NCBI GenBank assembly: GCA_030430565.1
Contig: JAUIKS010000053.1
Span: 1-50,983 of the forward strand
Source of the DNA: Polyangia bacterium
Lineage (GTDB): Bacteria; Myxococcota_A; Polyangia; Nannocystales; Nannocystaceae
Length of the DNA stretch: 50,983 bases
Direction of reading: 5' to 3'
Shown: positions 25,297-32,781 of the stretch, piece after piece
Position numbering within the stretch: position 1 is the first letter of the stretch
How the letters are laid out: every line of letters starts with the position of its first letter
The notes under the pieces: generated by a model
The model's database searches: none
Seen by the model: the letters and a program-made list of their open reading frames with translations, nothing else
What the model was told of the DNA's origin: nothing
Translations under genes and position numbers: made by a program

Positions 25297-26934
25297 ATGT
25301 CACTCGGTCTGTTCAACGTCCCCACCCCAAAGAACGAAGCCGTCCGCGGCTACGCGCCCGGCAGCATGGAGCGCGCGAGCATCAAGCAGGTCCTCAACCG
25401 CCAGGCGTCCGAGGAGATCGAGGTCCCCCTCTGGATCGGCGGCGAGCATGTGCGCACCGGTCGCACCGCGAAGATGGTGATGCCCCACGCCCACAGCCAC
25501 ACGCTGGGCGTGTATCACCGCGCCGGCGCGACCGAGGTCGAGCGCGCGATCGCGGCCGCCGAGGCCGCGAAGCCGGCGTGGGCGGCGTTGCCCTGGGAGC
25601 AGCGCGCGGCCGTGTTCCTGCGCGCCGCGAGCCTGCTCGCCGGCCCGTTCCGCGATGAGCTGAACGCCGCGACCATGCTCGGTCAGTCCAAGACCGTCCA
25701 CCAAGCCGAGATCGACTCGGCCTGCGAGTTCATCGACTTTTTGCGCTTCAACCCGCACTACCTGACCCAGCTCTACCGCGACCAGCCGATCTCGGCGCCC
25801 GGGACGTGGAACCGGCTCGAGTACCGACCGCTCGACGGCTTCGTGTTCGCCGTCACGCCCTTCAACTTCACCTCGATCGCCGGCAACCTGCCGACCGCGC
25901 CGGCGCTGTGCGGCAACACGGTCGTGTGGAAGCCGGCCTCGACCTCGGTCTACAGCGCGCACAAGATCATGGAGCTGCTCGCGGCCGCCGGCCTGCCGCC
26001 CGGCGTCATCAACCTGGTCCCGGGGAGCGGCGCCGAGGTCGGCGACCCCGTGCTCGCGCACCCCGGCCTCGCGGGCGTGCACTTCACCGGCAGCACGGGT
26101 GTCTTTAAGGGCATGTGGAAGAAGATCGGCGCCGGCATCGACCGCTACACGGCCTATCCGCGCGTGGTCGGCGAGACCGGCGGCAAGGACTTCGTGTTCG
26201 CGCACAAGAGCGCCGAGGTCGACTCCCTCGCCCAGTTCCTGCTGCGCGGCGCGTTTGAGTACCAGGGCCAGAAGTGCTCGGCGGCCTCCCGCGCCTACAT
26301 CCCCCGCAGCCTGTGGCCGCGCCTGCGCGAGCAGCTCGCCGACGGCGTGGCGTCCATCACGATGGGTGATGTCCGCGACTTCCGGAACTTCATGGGCGCG
26401 GTGATCGACGGGCGCAGCTACAGCAAGCTCAAGGGCGCCATCGACGAGGCCAAGGGCAAGCTCGAGGGCGACATCGCCGAGGTCATCGGCGGCGAGTGCG
26501 ACGACAGCGAGGGGTACTTCGTCCGCCCGACGATCATCGTCTCGAACACGCCGGACTCGCGGACCATGGTCGAGGAGCTGTTCGGGCCGGTCTTGACCCT
26601 CTACGTCTACGCGGACGACGAGTACGAGCAGACCCTGGCGCTCTGCGATCGCACCAGCGACTACGCGCTCACGGGCGCCATCTTCGCCACCGATCGCGCG
26701 GCGATCGTGACCGCCACCAACGCCCTGCGCCACGCGGCCGGCAACTTCTACGTCAACGACAAGCCGACGGGCGCGATCGTCGGGCAGCAGCCCTTCGGAG
26801 GCGGTCGCGCGAGCGGGACCAACGACAAGGCCGGCAGCATGCTGAACTTGATCCGCTGGATCTCGCCGCGGACGATCAAAGAGACGTTCTCGCCGCTCGC
26901 GGACTACCGCTACCCGTTCATGGCCGAGTACTAG
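25297..26934 (+). CDS. pruA: 1-pyrroline-5-carboxylate dehydrogenase
   Basis: It oxidises glutamate semialdehyde (from proline or ornithine) to glutamate with NAD+. The 545-aa product matches the stand-alone P5C dehydrogenase group (ALDH4A1-like). Visible residues include FAVTPFNFTSIAGNLPTAPAL, VVWKPAS (NAD binding), FTGSTGVFKGMWKKIG, GETGGKDFVF with the general-base Glu, FEYQGQKCSAASRAY with the catalytic Cys, ELFGPVLTLYVY, and PFGGGRASGTNDKAG. The start ATG has a good ribosome binding site (GGAGGAACTCGC). It is a single gene rather than the PutA fusion; no proline dehydrogenase gene is adjacent. A G/C-rich inverted repeat near 26961-26980 may be its terminator, but it is weak. Confidence 0.95.
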   Translation: MSLGLFNVPTPKNEAVRGYAPGSMERASIKQVLNRQASEEIEVPLWIGGEHVRTGRTAKMVMPHAHSHTLGVYHRAGATEVERAIAAAEAAKPAWAALPWEQRAAVFLRAASLLAGPFRDELNAATMLGQSKTVHQAEIDSACEFIDFLRFNPHYLTQLYRDQPISAPGTWNRLEYRPLDGFVFAVTPFNFTSIAGNLPTAPALCGNTVVWKPASTSVYSAHKIMELLAAAGLPPGVINLVPGSGAEVGDPVLAHPGLAGVHFTGSTGVFKGMWKKIGAGIDRYTAYPRVVGETGGKDFVFAHKSAEVDSLAQFLLRGAFEYQGQKCSAASRAYIPRSLWPRLREQLADGVASITMGDVRDFRNFMGAVIDGRSYSKLKGAIDEAKGKLEGDIAEVIGGECDDSEGYFVRPTIIVSNTPDSRTMVEELFGPVLTLYVYADDEYEQTLALCDRTSDYALTGAIFATDRAAIVTATNALRHAAGNFYVNDKPTGAIVGQQPFGGGRASGTNDKAGSMLNLIRWISPRTIKETFSPLADYRYPFMAEY

Positions 26935-27086
26935 CGGTTCTCGGCTTGGGAGGGGGCGAAGGCGCGCTCGCGCCCGCGCCTGCCGGCGATGAAAAATTAA
27001 GTGATTGTCGACCCGTCGGCGCGCACGTTAGCCTTTGCGGGCTTCCGCCCCCAACCAACCACCGAGAAGTATTGAGAAGGACGACC

Positions 27087-27365
27087 ATGCGCAAGAACAC
27101 AGCACTCCTCACGCTCATCGGCGCCGCCATCAGCCTGACCATCGGGGCTTGTTCGGCCGGACCCGACGAGGCGACGTGCACCAAGCTCGGTGAGAAAGCC
27201 TTCGAGCTCGAGAAAGACAACCCCGTCGATCCGTCGCTCGCCGACGGCGAGAAGGCCCGCCGCACCGAGGACTGCAAGGGTGGCAAGTACACCAAGGCGC
27301 AGACCGACTGCGCGCTCAAGGCCGACGACGGCGCGGCCTTCGAGAAGTGCTTCGCCAGCTCCTGA
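27087..27365 (+). CDS. Small Cys-containing lipoprotein, paralogue of the next gene
   Basis: The product is 92 aa. A signal peptide (ALLTLIGAAISLTIGAC) has a lipobox and Cys20. The mature part is short and charged, with three further Cys in a spaced pattern: ATCTKLGEKAFELEKDN, RRTEDCKGG, QTDCALKADDGAAFEKCF. Start support is a GAGAAGG motif upstream of the ATG. The C-terminal pattern (C...KxxxxC...A..FEKCF) is repeated in the next gene, which suggests an old duplication. A perfect 13-base hairpin lies just after its stop. Function unknown. Confidence 0.8.
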   Translation: MRKNTALLTLIGAAISLTIGACSAGPDEATCTKLGEKAFELEKDNPVDPSLADGEKARRTEDCKGGKYTKAQTDCALKADDGAAFEKCFASS

Positions 27366-27374
27366 CCAACCGCC

Positions 27375-27404
27375 CTCATCGGGCGGCGCTCGCCGCCCGA
27401 TGAG
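27375..27404 (+). terminator. 13-bp perfect hairpin between two small lipoprotein genes
   Basis: CTCATCGGGCGGC pairs with GCCGCCCGATGAG around a 4-base loop, 9 bases after the stop at 27365. It has no T tract on the plus strand, so it may act as a partial terminator or an mRNA-stabilising structure before the downstream gene at 27426. Confidence 0.65.
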
Positions 27405-27425
27405 CCATCGCCCGCCGGCCTGAAC

Positions 27426-28085
27426 ATGCGAGAACGAACGCTCTGGCTCCTCTGTACATCGCTCGCGCTCCCGCTCCTCACGGCGAGCGGGTGCGGCAAT
27501 CACCCCGACCGCGCTGAGTGTGAGGCCTTCGCCGACCACTACATCGAGCTCGCGGTCGCGCAGTACGAAGACCCAGCCGATGTCACGCTCGCGCGGGACA
27601 CCGCCGAAGGCGCCCGCGGGCAATTCATCAATCACTGCGTCGAGAGCGGCTCCAAGGAAACCCTGGAGTGCGCCAACGCGGCGACGACGCTCGAAGCCTA
27701 CCGCGAGTGCTTCCCGAAGCCTCCTGAGAAGGAGGACGCGAAGGGCGACGCGAAAGCGGATGACAAGACGAAGCCGAAGTCGAAGCCGAAGCCGAAACGG
27801 ACGCGACCCGAGCCCAGACCCACGACGCCGAAGCCGCCGGTCGCCGGCCCGGTGAAGACGCCCGAGAAGACGCCCGAGAAGACGCCCGAGAAGACGCCCG
27901 AGAAGACGCCCGAGAAGACGGCGGAAAAACCGCCTGTGCCCAGCCCGGCTCCGAGCGCGGAGCCAGCGAAGGCCCCCTCACCGCCGAGCAAGGCCGGTGA
28001 CCCCGCGAGCCCGCCGCCGACCAAGACCGGCGAGGCCGCAAGCGCAGACGCGACGCCGCCAGCCGCGGCGACGCCTCCGATCTGA
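27426..28085 (+). CDS. Lipoprotein with Cys-rich head and long Pro/Lys/Glu tail
   Basis: The product is 219 aa. A lipobox signal (ALPLLTASGC, Cys23) precedes a globular head of about 75 residues with Cys at AECEAFADHYIELAV, INHCVESGSKETLECANAATTLEAYRECF, similar in pattern to the preceding lipoprotein. The remaining ~115 residues are disordered: Lys/Pro-rich (KPKSKPKPKRTRPEPRP), five KTPE repeats, then Pro/Ala-rich. Such tails may cross the peptidoglycan or keep the head at a distance from the membrane. It converges on dnaJ with 26 bases between stops. Function unknown. Confidence 0.78.
   Translation: MRERTLWLLCTSLALPLLTASGCGNHPDRAECEAFADHYIELAVAQYEDPADVTLARDTAEGARGQFINHCVESGSKETLECANAATTLEAYRECFPKPPEKEDAKGDAKADDKTKPKSKPKPKRTRPEPRPTTPKPPVAGPVKTPEKTPEKTPEKTPEKTPEKTAEKPPVPSPAPSAEPAKAPSPPSKAGDPASPPPTKTGEAASADATPPAAATPPI
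27854..27923 (+). repeat. 12-bp tandem repeat coding for KTPE units
   Basis: Five near-identical copies of AAGACGCCCGAG, with a sixth diverged copy, encode KTPE-KTPE in the lipoprotein tail. The unit is in frame with the gene. Confidence 0.88.
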
Positions 28086-28111
28086 TCCTTCCTTCGTCGT
28101 CACCCAGCGCG

Positions 28112-29218
28112 TCAGCGCCCGAGCAGGCGGTCGACGAAGCCCTTGCGGCCCGGCCCGACGGCATCGCCGAAGGACGCCGCGAGCTGCTGCATGAGATCGT
28201 TCTGCTCGCCGGTGAGCTTCTTGGGGACGGTGACCTCGATGTGGATGTGCTGGTCACCGCGCCCGCGACCGCCGAGCACGGGGATCCCCTTGCCTCGCCG
28301 CGTGATGATCTCGCCTGGTTGAGCGCCTGGCTCAATGGTCAGCTCCACATCCTCCTCGAGGGTCGGGATCATGATCGTGCAGCCCAGCGCCGCCTGGAAC
28401 ATCGTGATCGAGACCTTGGTGTGGATGTCGAACTCCTCGCGGATAAATCGAGGGTCCTCCTGGACGGCGATGACGACGTAGAGGTTGCCCGGAGGGCCGC
28501 CCTTCTCACCGGGCTGACCACGCCGCGGGATACGGAGCGTTTGACCGTCGTCGACGCCGGGCGGGATGTTGATCTTGAGCGTGGTCTCGGTCTGGACCGT
28601 GCCGGTGCCCGCGCACGTGGAGCATGGCTTGGTGATCACGGTCCCGTTGCCGTGGCAGCGCGGACAGGTCGTCTGGACGACGAAGAAGCCCTGCCGATGT
28701 ACGACCTGGCCGTTGCCGCCGCACTGCACACAGGCCTCAGGAGAGGTCCCCGGCGCGGCGCCTGAGCCGTCACACGTGTCGCAGCTGTCCCGTCGCGGGA
28801 CGGTAATCTCGCGCTCGATCCCGCTCACCGCCTCAGCGAAGGGGATGTCGACGCGCATCTTGATATCAGCGCCGCGTCGTGGGCCGCCGCGTCGTCCACC
28901 AAAGCCGAGGTTACCGAACAGGTCGCCGAACAGATCCCCGAACCGACTGAAGATCTCGTCGGTCCCGTGGAATCCGCTGAAGCCGGCCCGCGAGGGGCCC
29001 TCGTGTCCGTACTGGTCGTAGAGCTGACGCTTCTGGTCGTCGCTCAGGACCTCGAACGCTTCGGCGGCCTCCTTGAACTTCTCCTCCGCCGAGGGATCGT
29101 CAGGGTTCCGATCAGGATGGTACTTGAGCGCGAGCTTGCGATACGCGCGCTTGATGTCTGAAAGGGCTGCACCCTTTTCGACGCCGAGGACTTCGTAGTA
29201 ATCACGTTTCGCGGGCAC
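28112..29218 (-). CDS. dnaJ: Chaperone DnaJ (type I Hsp40)
   Basis: The product is 368 aa. The J domain (DYYEVLGVEKGAALSDIKRAYRKLALKYHPDRNPDD) has the HPD motif. A Gly/Phe-rich linker (FGDLFGNLGFGGRRGG) follows. The zinc-binding region has four CxxCxGxG motifs (CDTCDGSG, CVQCGGNG, CPRCHGNG, CSTCAGTG). The C-terminal substrate domain includes LKINIPPGVDDGQTLRI. It stimulates DnaK ATPase and binds unfolded proteins. The start is a GTG at 29218 that lies in the loop of an 8-base inverted repeat (29206-29230), which could affect translation. No dnaK or grpE is adjacent. Confidence 0.96.
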   Translation of the reverse strand: MPAKRDYYEVLGVEKGAALSDIKRAYRKLALKYHPDRNPDDPSAEEKFKEAAEAFEVLSDDQKRQLYDQYGHEGPSRAGFSGFHGTDEIFSRFGDLFGDLFGNLGFGGRRGGPRRGADIKMRVDIPFAEAVSGIEREITVPRRDSCDTCDGSGAAPGTSPEACVQCGGNGQVVHRQGFFVVQTTCPRCHGNGTVITKPCSTCAGTGTVQTETTLKINIPPGVDDGQTLRIPRRGQPGEKGGPPGNLYVVIAVQEDPRFIREEFDIHTKVSITMFQAALGCTIMIPTLEEDVELTIEPGAQPGEIITRRGKGIPVLGGRGRGDQHIHIEVTVPKKLTGEQNDLMQQLAASFGDAVGPGRKGFVDRLLGR

Positions 29219-29230
29219 CGCGCGCGAAAC
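29206..29230 (-). promoter_or_regulatory. Inverted repeat enclosing the dnaJ start codon
   Basis: GTTTCGCG (29230-29223 on the minus strand) pairs with CGCGAAAC (29213-29206). The 9-base loop contains the GTG start codon. In the mRNA this would place the initiation site in a hairpin. It may be chance in such GC-rich DNA, but the position at a heat-shock gene is suggestive. Confidence 0.4.
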
Positions 29231-29413
29231 CTAAGCACGCGGCCGTTCCCTGTCAATCGTCGAGATCATGGTTTTTTTGGCGGTTGAACGCTGGTGTGGA
29301 CCCAGCCGCAGCTGAATTGTGAGCCAGGCCGCACGCGAACGCCTCCAACGCGACGAATTGCTGGAGCACAGGTCGCATGTGGTAGGTTCGGTGAACCACA
29401 GGACAAAGTGCTC

Positions 29414-30043
29414 ATGCTCAAGTCGATCCGCTCGGTCTCCAGGTTCGTGGCCCTCTGCGCGCTCGTTGCGGTTCCGCTCTCATGCGGAGAACCCGACGAG
29501 GTCATGCTCGAGGTCGATGAGCGCGGTGTGTGGCAGATGACGATGCAGGATGTCGCTGGAGAGACCGGCCTGCAGAACCTCGACGGATCACGCCTCGACG
29601 GCAAGTACCTGCTGATGTTCACGCGGACCAGCGAGAACCTCGAGTCGCAGAACGTGCAGGGCGAGGTGATCGCGGCGACGTGCATCGACAACGACGGCAT
29701 CACCTCGTCGCCCGACGAGAGCTCCCCGTGCAATCAGGGCTTTCGCTGCGACTGCTACGACTACAGCTACGGCGGCTCGATCATGAACTGGAGGTGGGTC
29801 TCCTCCACGATCGATCGCCCTGAACCCGACACCGGTGACACGGACGGCGGCGACCCAGATGAGTCGGCGGTGAGCGTCGGCGCGTTTGGAGAGGCGGCGC
29901 AGACGTTTCAGTTCGCGAACCTCCCGCTCGGCTTGTTCGGCTGCCTCAACGAGAGCTGCAAGTACACATTCCAGGGCGGCTTCGCCGAGTCGAAGTTCAA
30001 CGCGACGATGTGCCAAGACGCCTGCCAGGCGCCCGAAGAGTAG
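29414..30043 (+). CDS. Secreted Cys-containing lipoprotein, function unknown
   Basis: The product is 209 aa. Signal peptide FVALCALVAVPLSC has a plausible lipobox (PLSC). The mature part contains VWQMTMQDVAGETGLQNLDGSRLDGKYLLMFTRTSENL, a Cys cluster (PCNQGFRCDCYDYSYGG), an Asp/Gly-rich linker (PDTGDTDGGDPDESAV) and a tail with FGCLNESCKYTFQGG and CQDACQAPEE. I recognise no domain. An ATG at 29414 is chosen; a GTG two codons earlier (29408) is possible because AGGA sits four bases before it. The 195 bases upstream, divergent from dnaJ, contain no gene. Confidence 0.72.
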   Translation: MLKSIRSVSRFVALCALVAVPLSCGEPDEVMLEVDERGVWQMTMQDVAGETGLQNLDGSRLDGKYLLMFTRTSENLESQNVQGEVIAATCIDNDGITSSPDESSPCNQGFRCDCYDYSYGGSIMNWRWVSSTIDRPEPDTGDTDGGDPDESAVSVGAFGEAAQTFQFANLPLGLFGCLNESCKYTFQGGFAESKFNATMCQDACQAPEE

Positions 30044-30108
30044 GTCACGAAGCGCGCTGCGCCGGACATCGCTCGACCGCGACGCGGCGGCTGAGTTATG
30101 ATGTTCAT

Positions 30109-30203
30109 GGAAGTGCTTGGTTCGCTGGTGCGGCCCCCGGTCTTCAAAACCGGTGCGGAGTGCGAGGAGCACGCTGGGCAGGTTCGATTCCTGTGCACCT
30201 CCG
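30109..30203 (+). tRNA. selC: tRNA-Sec (selenocysteine, anticodon TCA)
   Basis: A 95-base tRNA with anticodon loop CTTCAAA (anticodon TCA at 30144-30146), a 5-base-pair anticodon stem (CCGGT/ACCGG), a long variable arm with its own hairpin (GTGC, loop, GCAC) and a T arm GCAGG-TTCGATT-CCTGT. The acceptor stem is 8 base pairs (GGAAGTGC with GCACCTCC), giving the 8+5 stack typical of bacterial tRNA-Sec; the discriminator base is G and CCA is not encoded. Position 4 of the acceptor is an A opposite a C. It reads UGA codons as selenocysteine with SelA, SelB and SelD, none of which is in the window. It lies 33 bases before the AGCS-type transporter gene. Confidence 0.93.
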
Positions 30204-30236
30204 TCTCGTTTACGCTGGAGCGCACGGGGACACGGC

Positions 30237-32675
30237 ATGGTTGAAGAGGGAACCGCTGCTGCTGCGTATGTAGGCTACACGGTCCTCCGCGGCTACTTGG
30301 AGACCACGCTCCCCTTCGTGGTCCTGGGCGCTGGCGTCTGGCTGCTGTTAGCGACTCGAGCCGTGCAGTTTCGCCGACTCGGGCGCGCGCTCAAGGCGGC
30401 GACGAGCAAGGGAGGCGCTCGCTTGGGGCTCGCCGGCATGCTCGCCGGGAGCGTCGGGATCGGGAGCATCGCCGCCGCTTCGCTCGCGCTCGAGACCGCC
30501 GGACCTGGCTCGATCGCGTGGATGTGGATCGTCGCGGTCCTGGGGATGGGCGTGAGCTGGACCGAGGTGACCATGAGCGCGCGTCTCCGCGGTACGGACG
30601 GCGCGACGCCGGGGCCGATGACGGCGATGCGCGCGGCGTTTGGACGCGTCGGCGGCGTGCTCGCGTTCTTCTACGCGATCTCGCTCATGGTCTGCGTCGT
30701 CGCGGTCGGCGCGTTATTTCAGACCGAGCAGACCAGCCAGTTCGTCCGCTCGCTCACGCCGCTGCGCCCGGAGGCGACGGCCCTCGCCCTCGCCCTCGCT
30801 ACCGCCGTCCTCTTGCTGCTGTGGCGCTCGCGCCTGCGCGCGTGGGCCGGCCGCGCCATCCTGGTCTCCCTCGGTGTGTACGCGCTCGCCGCCCTGATCG
30901 TGATCTTGGGTGACGCGAGCGCCGCCGGCGCTGCGCTCGCGGAGATCACGAGCACCGCGTTCTCGAGCGAGACGATCGGCACGGGGCTGTTGTCCGGGGG
31001 GCTCGTGCTCGTGATCCAGACGGCGGCGCTGCGGGCGACCCTGGCGCAGGAGTCCGGCCTCGGAACGCTTGGGCTCGCAGCGACGGCCAACGAGGAAGCC
31101 GACGAGCCCGAGGATCCAAACCAACCGGCCTTGCTGGCGATGCTCGTCCCAGCCGTCACGACCCTCTTGATCGGCACGCTGACGGCGCTGGTCGTCATGC
31201 TCTCAGGGGCCAGTCAGCGCGAGCGCGCGGCCGAGCGACTGCTGCTCCCACTCACGCAGCTCGAGCGCCAAGCCATCACGGCTAGCGAGCTCGGTCAGTC
31301 ATTCACCCTGCCCGAGCACACCCAGCTGAAGCCCAAGCACCGCTACCAGCTGAAGATGCTCGCCAACCCGCGCGGCCACAAGGTCGGGAAGATGGCGAAC
31401 GACGAGCGGACCATCGGCTTGCCGGCGTGGGAGAACACGACGACGGTCGACACGCTCTACTACCGCTACAAGGACGCCCGAGGGCAGCACGAGGCGTTTG
31501 ACCTGGCGGTCCCGTGCGATCGTGAGCTGTCGGAGATCGCCGGCGTCCCGTGGCTCAAGCTGACCCCGAAGGATCCTGAGACCAACCTGCGCGTGCTCAT
31601 GCGGGCCAAGGACCTCGATGGACCGTACCTGCGTCTCGGTGATGTCGAGTTTTCTGGGATCGTCCTGTCGGCCGTTCGCAAGGGCGAAGCCGACCTCGAG
31701 AATTCGATCGAGCGACCGACCTTGTTCGAGGAGCCGCGCACGGCCGAGTCACCGCACAACCCGTCGCTGCGCACGCTGGTCGTGATGGGCTACGCCGGCC
31801 CGTACGTCGCGGGCGAAGACCACGCGGACGCGCCGTGGGCGCTGATCGGCGCCGAGGGTTTCATGCCGGAGGTCGGCAGCATCGCGCACCTGCGGTTTCT
31901 GTCACCGTCACGCGGGCTCAACATCGGATACATGAACCCGCTCTTCGAACTGGCGATGCCGCCCTGGGAGTTCTTGAGCTCTGCGGATCGCGTGATCATC
32001 CGGCACCGCGAGAACCCCGCGCTGGACTTCAGCGTGCCGGTCACGAGCGAGGTCCGAAAAGATCGCCTGCTGTTCACCAGCATGGCCCCGGACTTCGACT
32101 TTAAGCAGCTTCGGGGCATGAAAGACTACGAGCCGCGCCCGTTCCTGGTCGCGCCGCCCTACTCGATGGCCGCCGAGGTTCACACCGGTGAGCGGCTGCC
32201 GGTCGAATATCGCGCGCGCCGGGCGTTGATCCCGCTCGACGAGTACAGTGAACCCCTGCCGCTCGGCAAACACGGTCTTCGCCGCGCGAACCCACGTGAG
32301 ATCTTGGCGACGCCGATGGCCGGCCCGCTCATCAATCACGACGGCGCCGGCGTCGTGGCGAGTGGCTTCGCGCGCGCGCTCCCCCGCCCGCTGGCCTGGC
32401 TCCTGACGATCTCCGTGCTCGGGATGGTGGTGCTTACGCTGCGCAGCTGGGCGCATCATGGGGCGTCGGCGTTCGCGGCGCTGCTCGGGGACAATGGCTG
32501 GGTTCGAGCGGCGTTCTTGGCGATCTTCGTGCTCCTCGTCGCGGTTGGCGCCTATCTCCCGCTCCACCGGATCATCAAGGCTGCGGACGCGAGCTTGGCG
32601 CTCACGGTGCAATTCCACCTCGTGGTGCTCGTGCTGCTGACCCCACACGTCTTCCGCGCCGGACGCGAGAGCTGA
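30237..32675 (+). CDS. AGCS-type (sodium:alanine symporter-like) membrane protein with large extracytoplasmic insertion
   Basis: The product is 812 aa from an ATG with GGGGA upstream. The first ~320 residues are a polytopic membrane part with AGCS hallmarks: LAGMLAGSVGIGSIAAASLALETAGPGSIAWMWIVAVLGMGVSWTEVTMS and GATPGPMTAMRAAF correspond to the GTGNIAG...GGPGAIFWMW and GGPM motifs of Na+:amino-acid symporters. Between about residue 325 and 700 lies a hydrophilic region absent from usual AGCS proteins (about 450-550 aa), with stretches such as LKPKHRYQLKMLANPRGHKV and FSGIVLSAVRKGEADLENS. Three membrane helices close the protein. Some AGCS residues are changed (for example VGIGSIAA), so transport is not certain. 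A channel-linked sensor is another possibility. Confidence 0.75.
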   Translation: MVEEGTAAAAYVGYTVLRGYLETTLPFVVLGAGVWLLLATRAVQFRRLGRALKAATSKGGARLGLAGMLAGSVGIGSIAAASLALETAGPGSIAWMWIVAVLGMGVSWTEVTMSARLRGTDGATPGPMTAMRAAFGRVGGVLAFFYAISLMVCVVAVGALFQTEQTSQFVRSLTPLRPEATALALALATAVLLLLWRSRLRAWAGRAILVSLGVYALAALIVILGDASAAGAALAEITSTAFSSETIGTGLLSGGLVLVIQTAALRATLAQESGLGTLGLAATANEEADEPEDPNQPALLAMLVPAVTTLLIGTLTALVVMLSGASQRERAAERLLLPLTQLERQAITASELGQSFTLPEHTQLKPKHRYQLKMLANPRGHKVGKMANDERTIGLPAWENTTTVDTLYYRYKDARGQHEAFDLAVPCDRELSEIAGVPWLKLTPKDPETNLRVLMRAKDLDGPYLRLGDVEFSGIVLSAVRKGEADLENSIERPTLFEEPRTAESPHNPSLRTLVVMGYAGPYVAGEDHADAPWALIGAEGFMPEVGSIAHLRFLSPSRGLNIGYMNPLFELAMPPWEFLSSADRVIIRHRENPALDFSVPVTSEVRKDRLLFTSMAPDFDFKQLRGMKDYEPRPFLVAPPYSMAAEVHTGERLPVEYRARRALIPLDEYSEPLPLGKHGLRRANPREILATPMAGPLINHDGAGVVASGFARALPRPLAWLLTISVLGMVVLTLRSWAHHGASAFAALLGDNGWVRAAFLAIFVLLVAVGAYLPLHRIIKAADASLALTVQFHLVVLVLLTPHVFRAGRES

Positions 32676-32718
32676 TCGAACTCTGCAATGACGCAGAAGG
32701 GTCCGTGCGAGTACACGG

Positions 32719-32730
32719 AACAACGTTGTT
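32719..32730. promoter_or_regulatory. Palindrome AACAACGTTGTT upstream of the M66-like protease gene
   Basis: A perfect 12-base palindrome lies 51 bases before the ATG at 32782, followed by TTTAACC. Just upstream, TCCGTG (32702-32707) and CACGGA (32714-32719) form a second small inverted repeat. It could be an operator, or part of a terminator for the transporter gene. Unverified. Confidence 0.35.
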
Positions 32731-32781
32731 TTAACCACATAGGTTGCGAAAGCCCTGCGCCATTCGTTAGTTTCGTTACCG

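Noticed and set aside
26961..26980. Terminator after the P5C dehydrogenase gene
   Set aside because: GGCGCG and CGCGCC form only a six-base stem with an eight-base loop and no T run; too weak to list.
32673..32781. Selenocysteine readthrough of the TGA ending the AGCS-like gene, suggested by the nearby tRNA-Sec
   Set aside because: The sequence after the TGA in that frame shows no continuing domain and no selenocysteine insertion hairpin was found.
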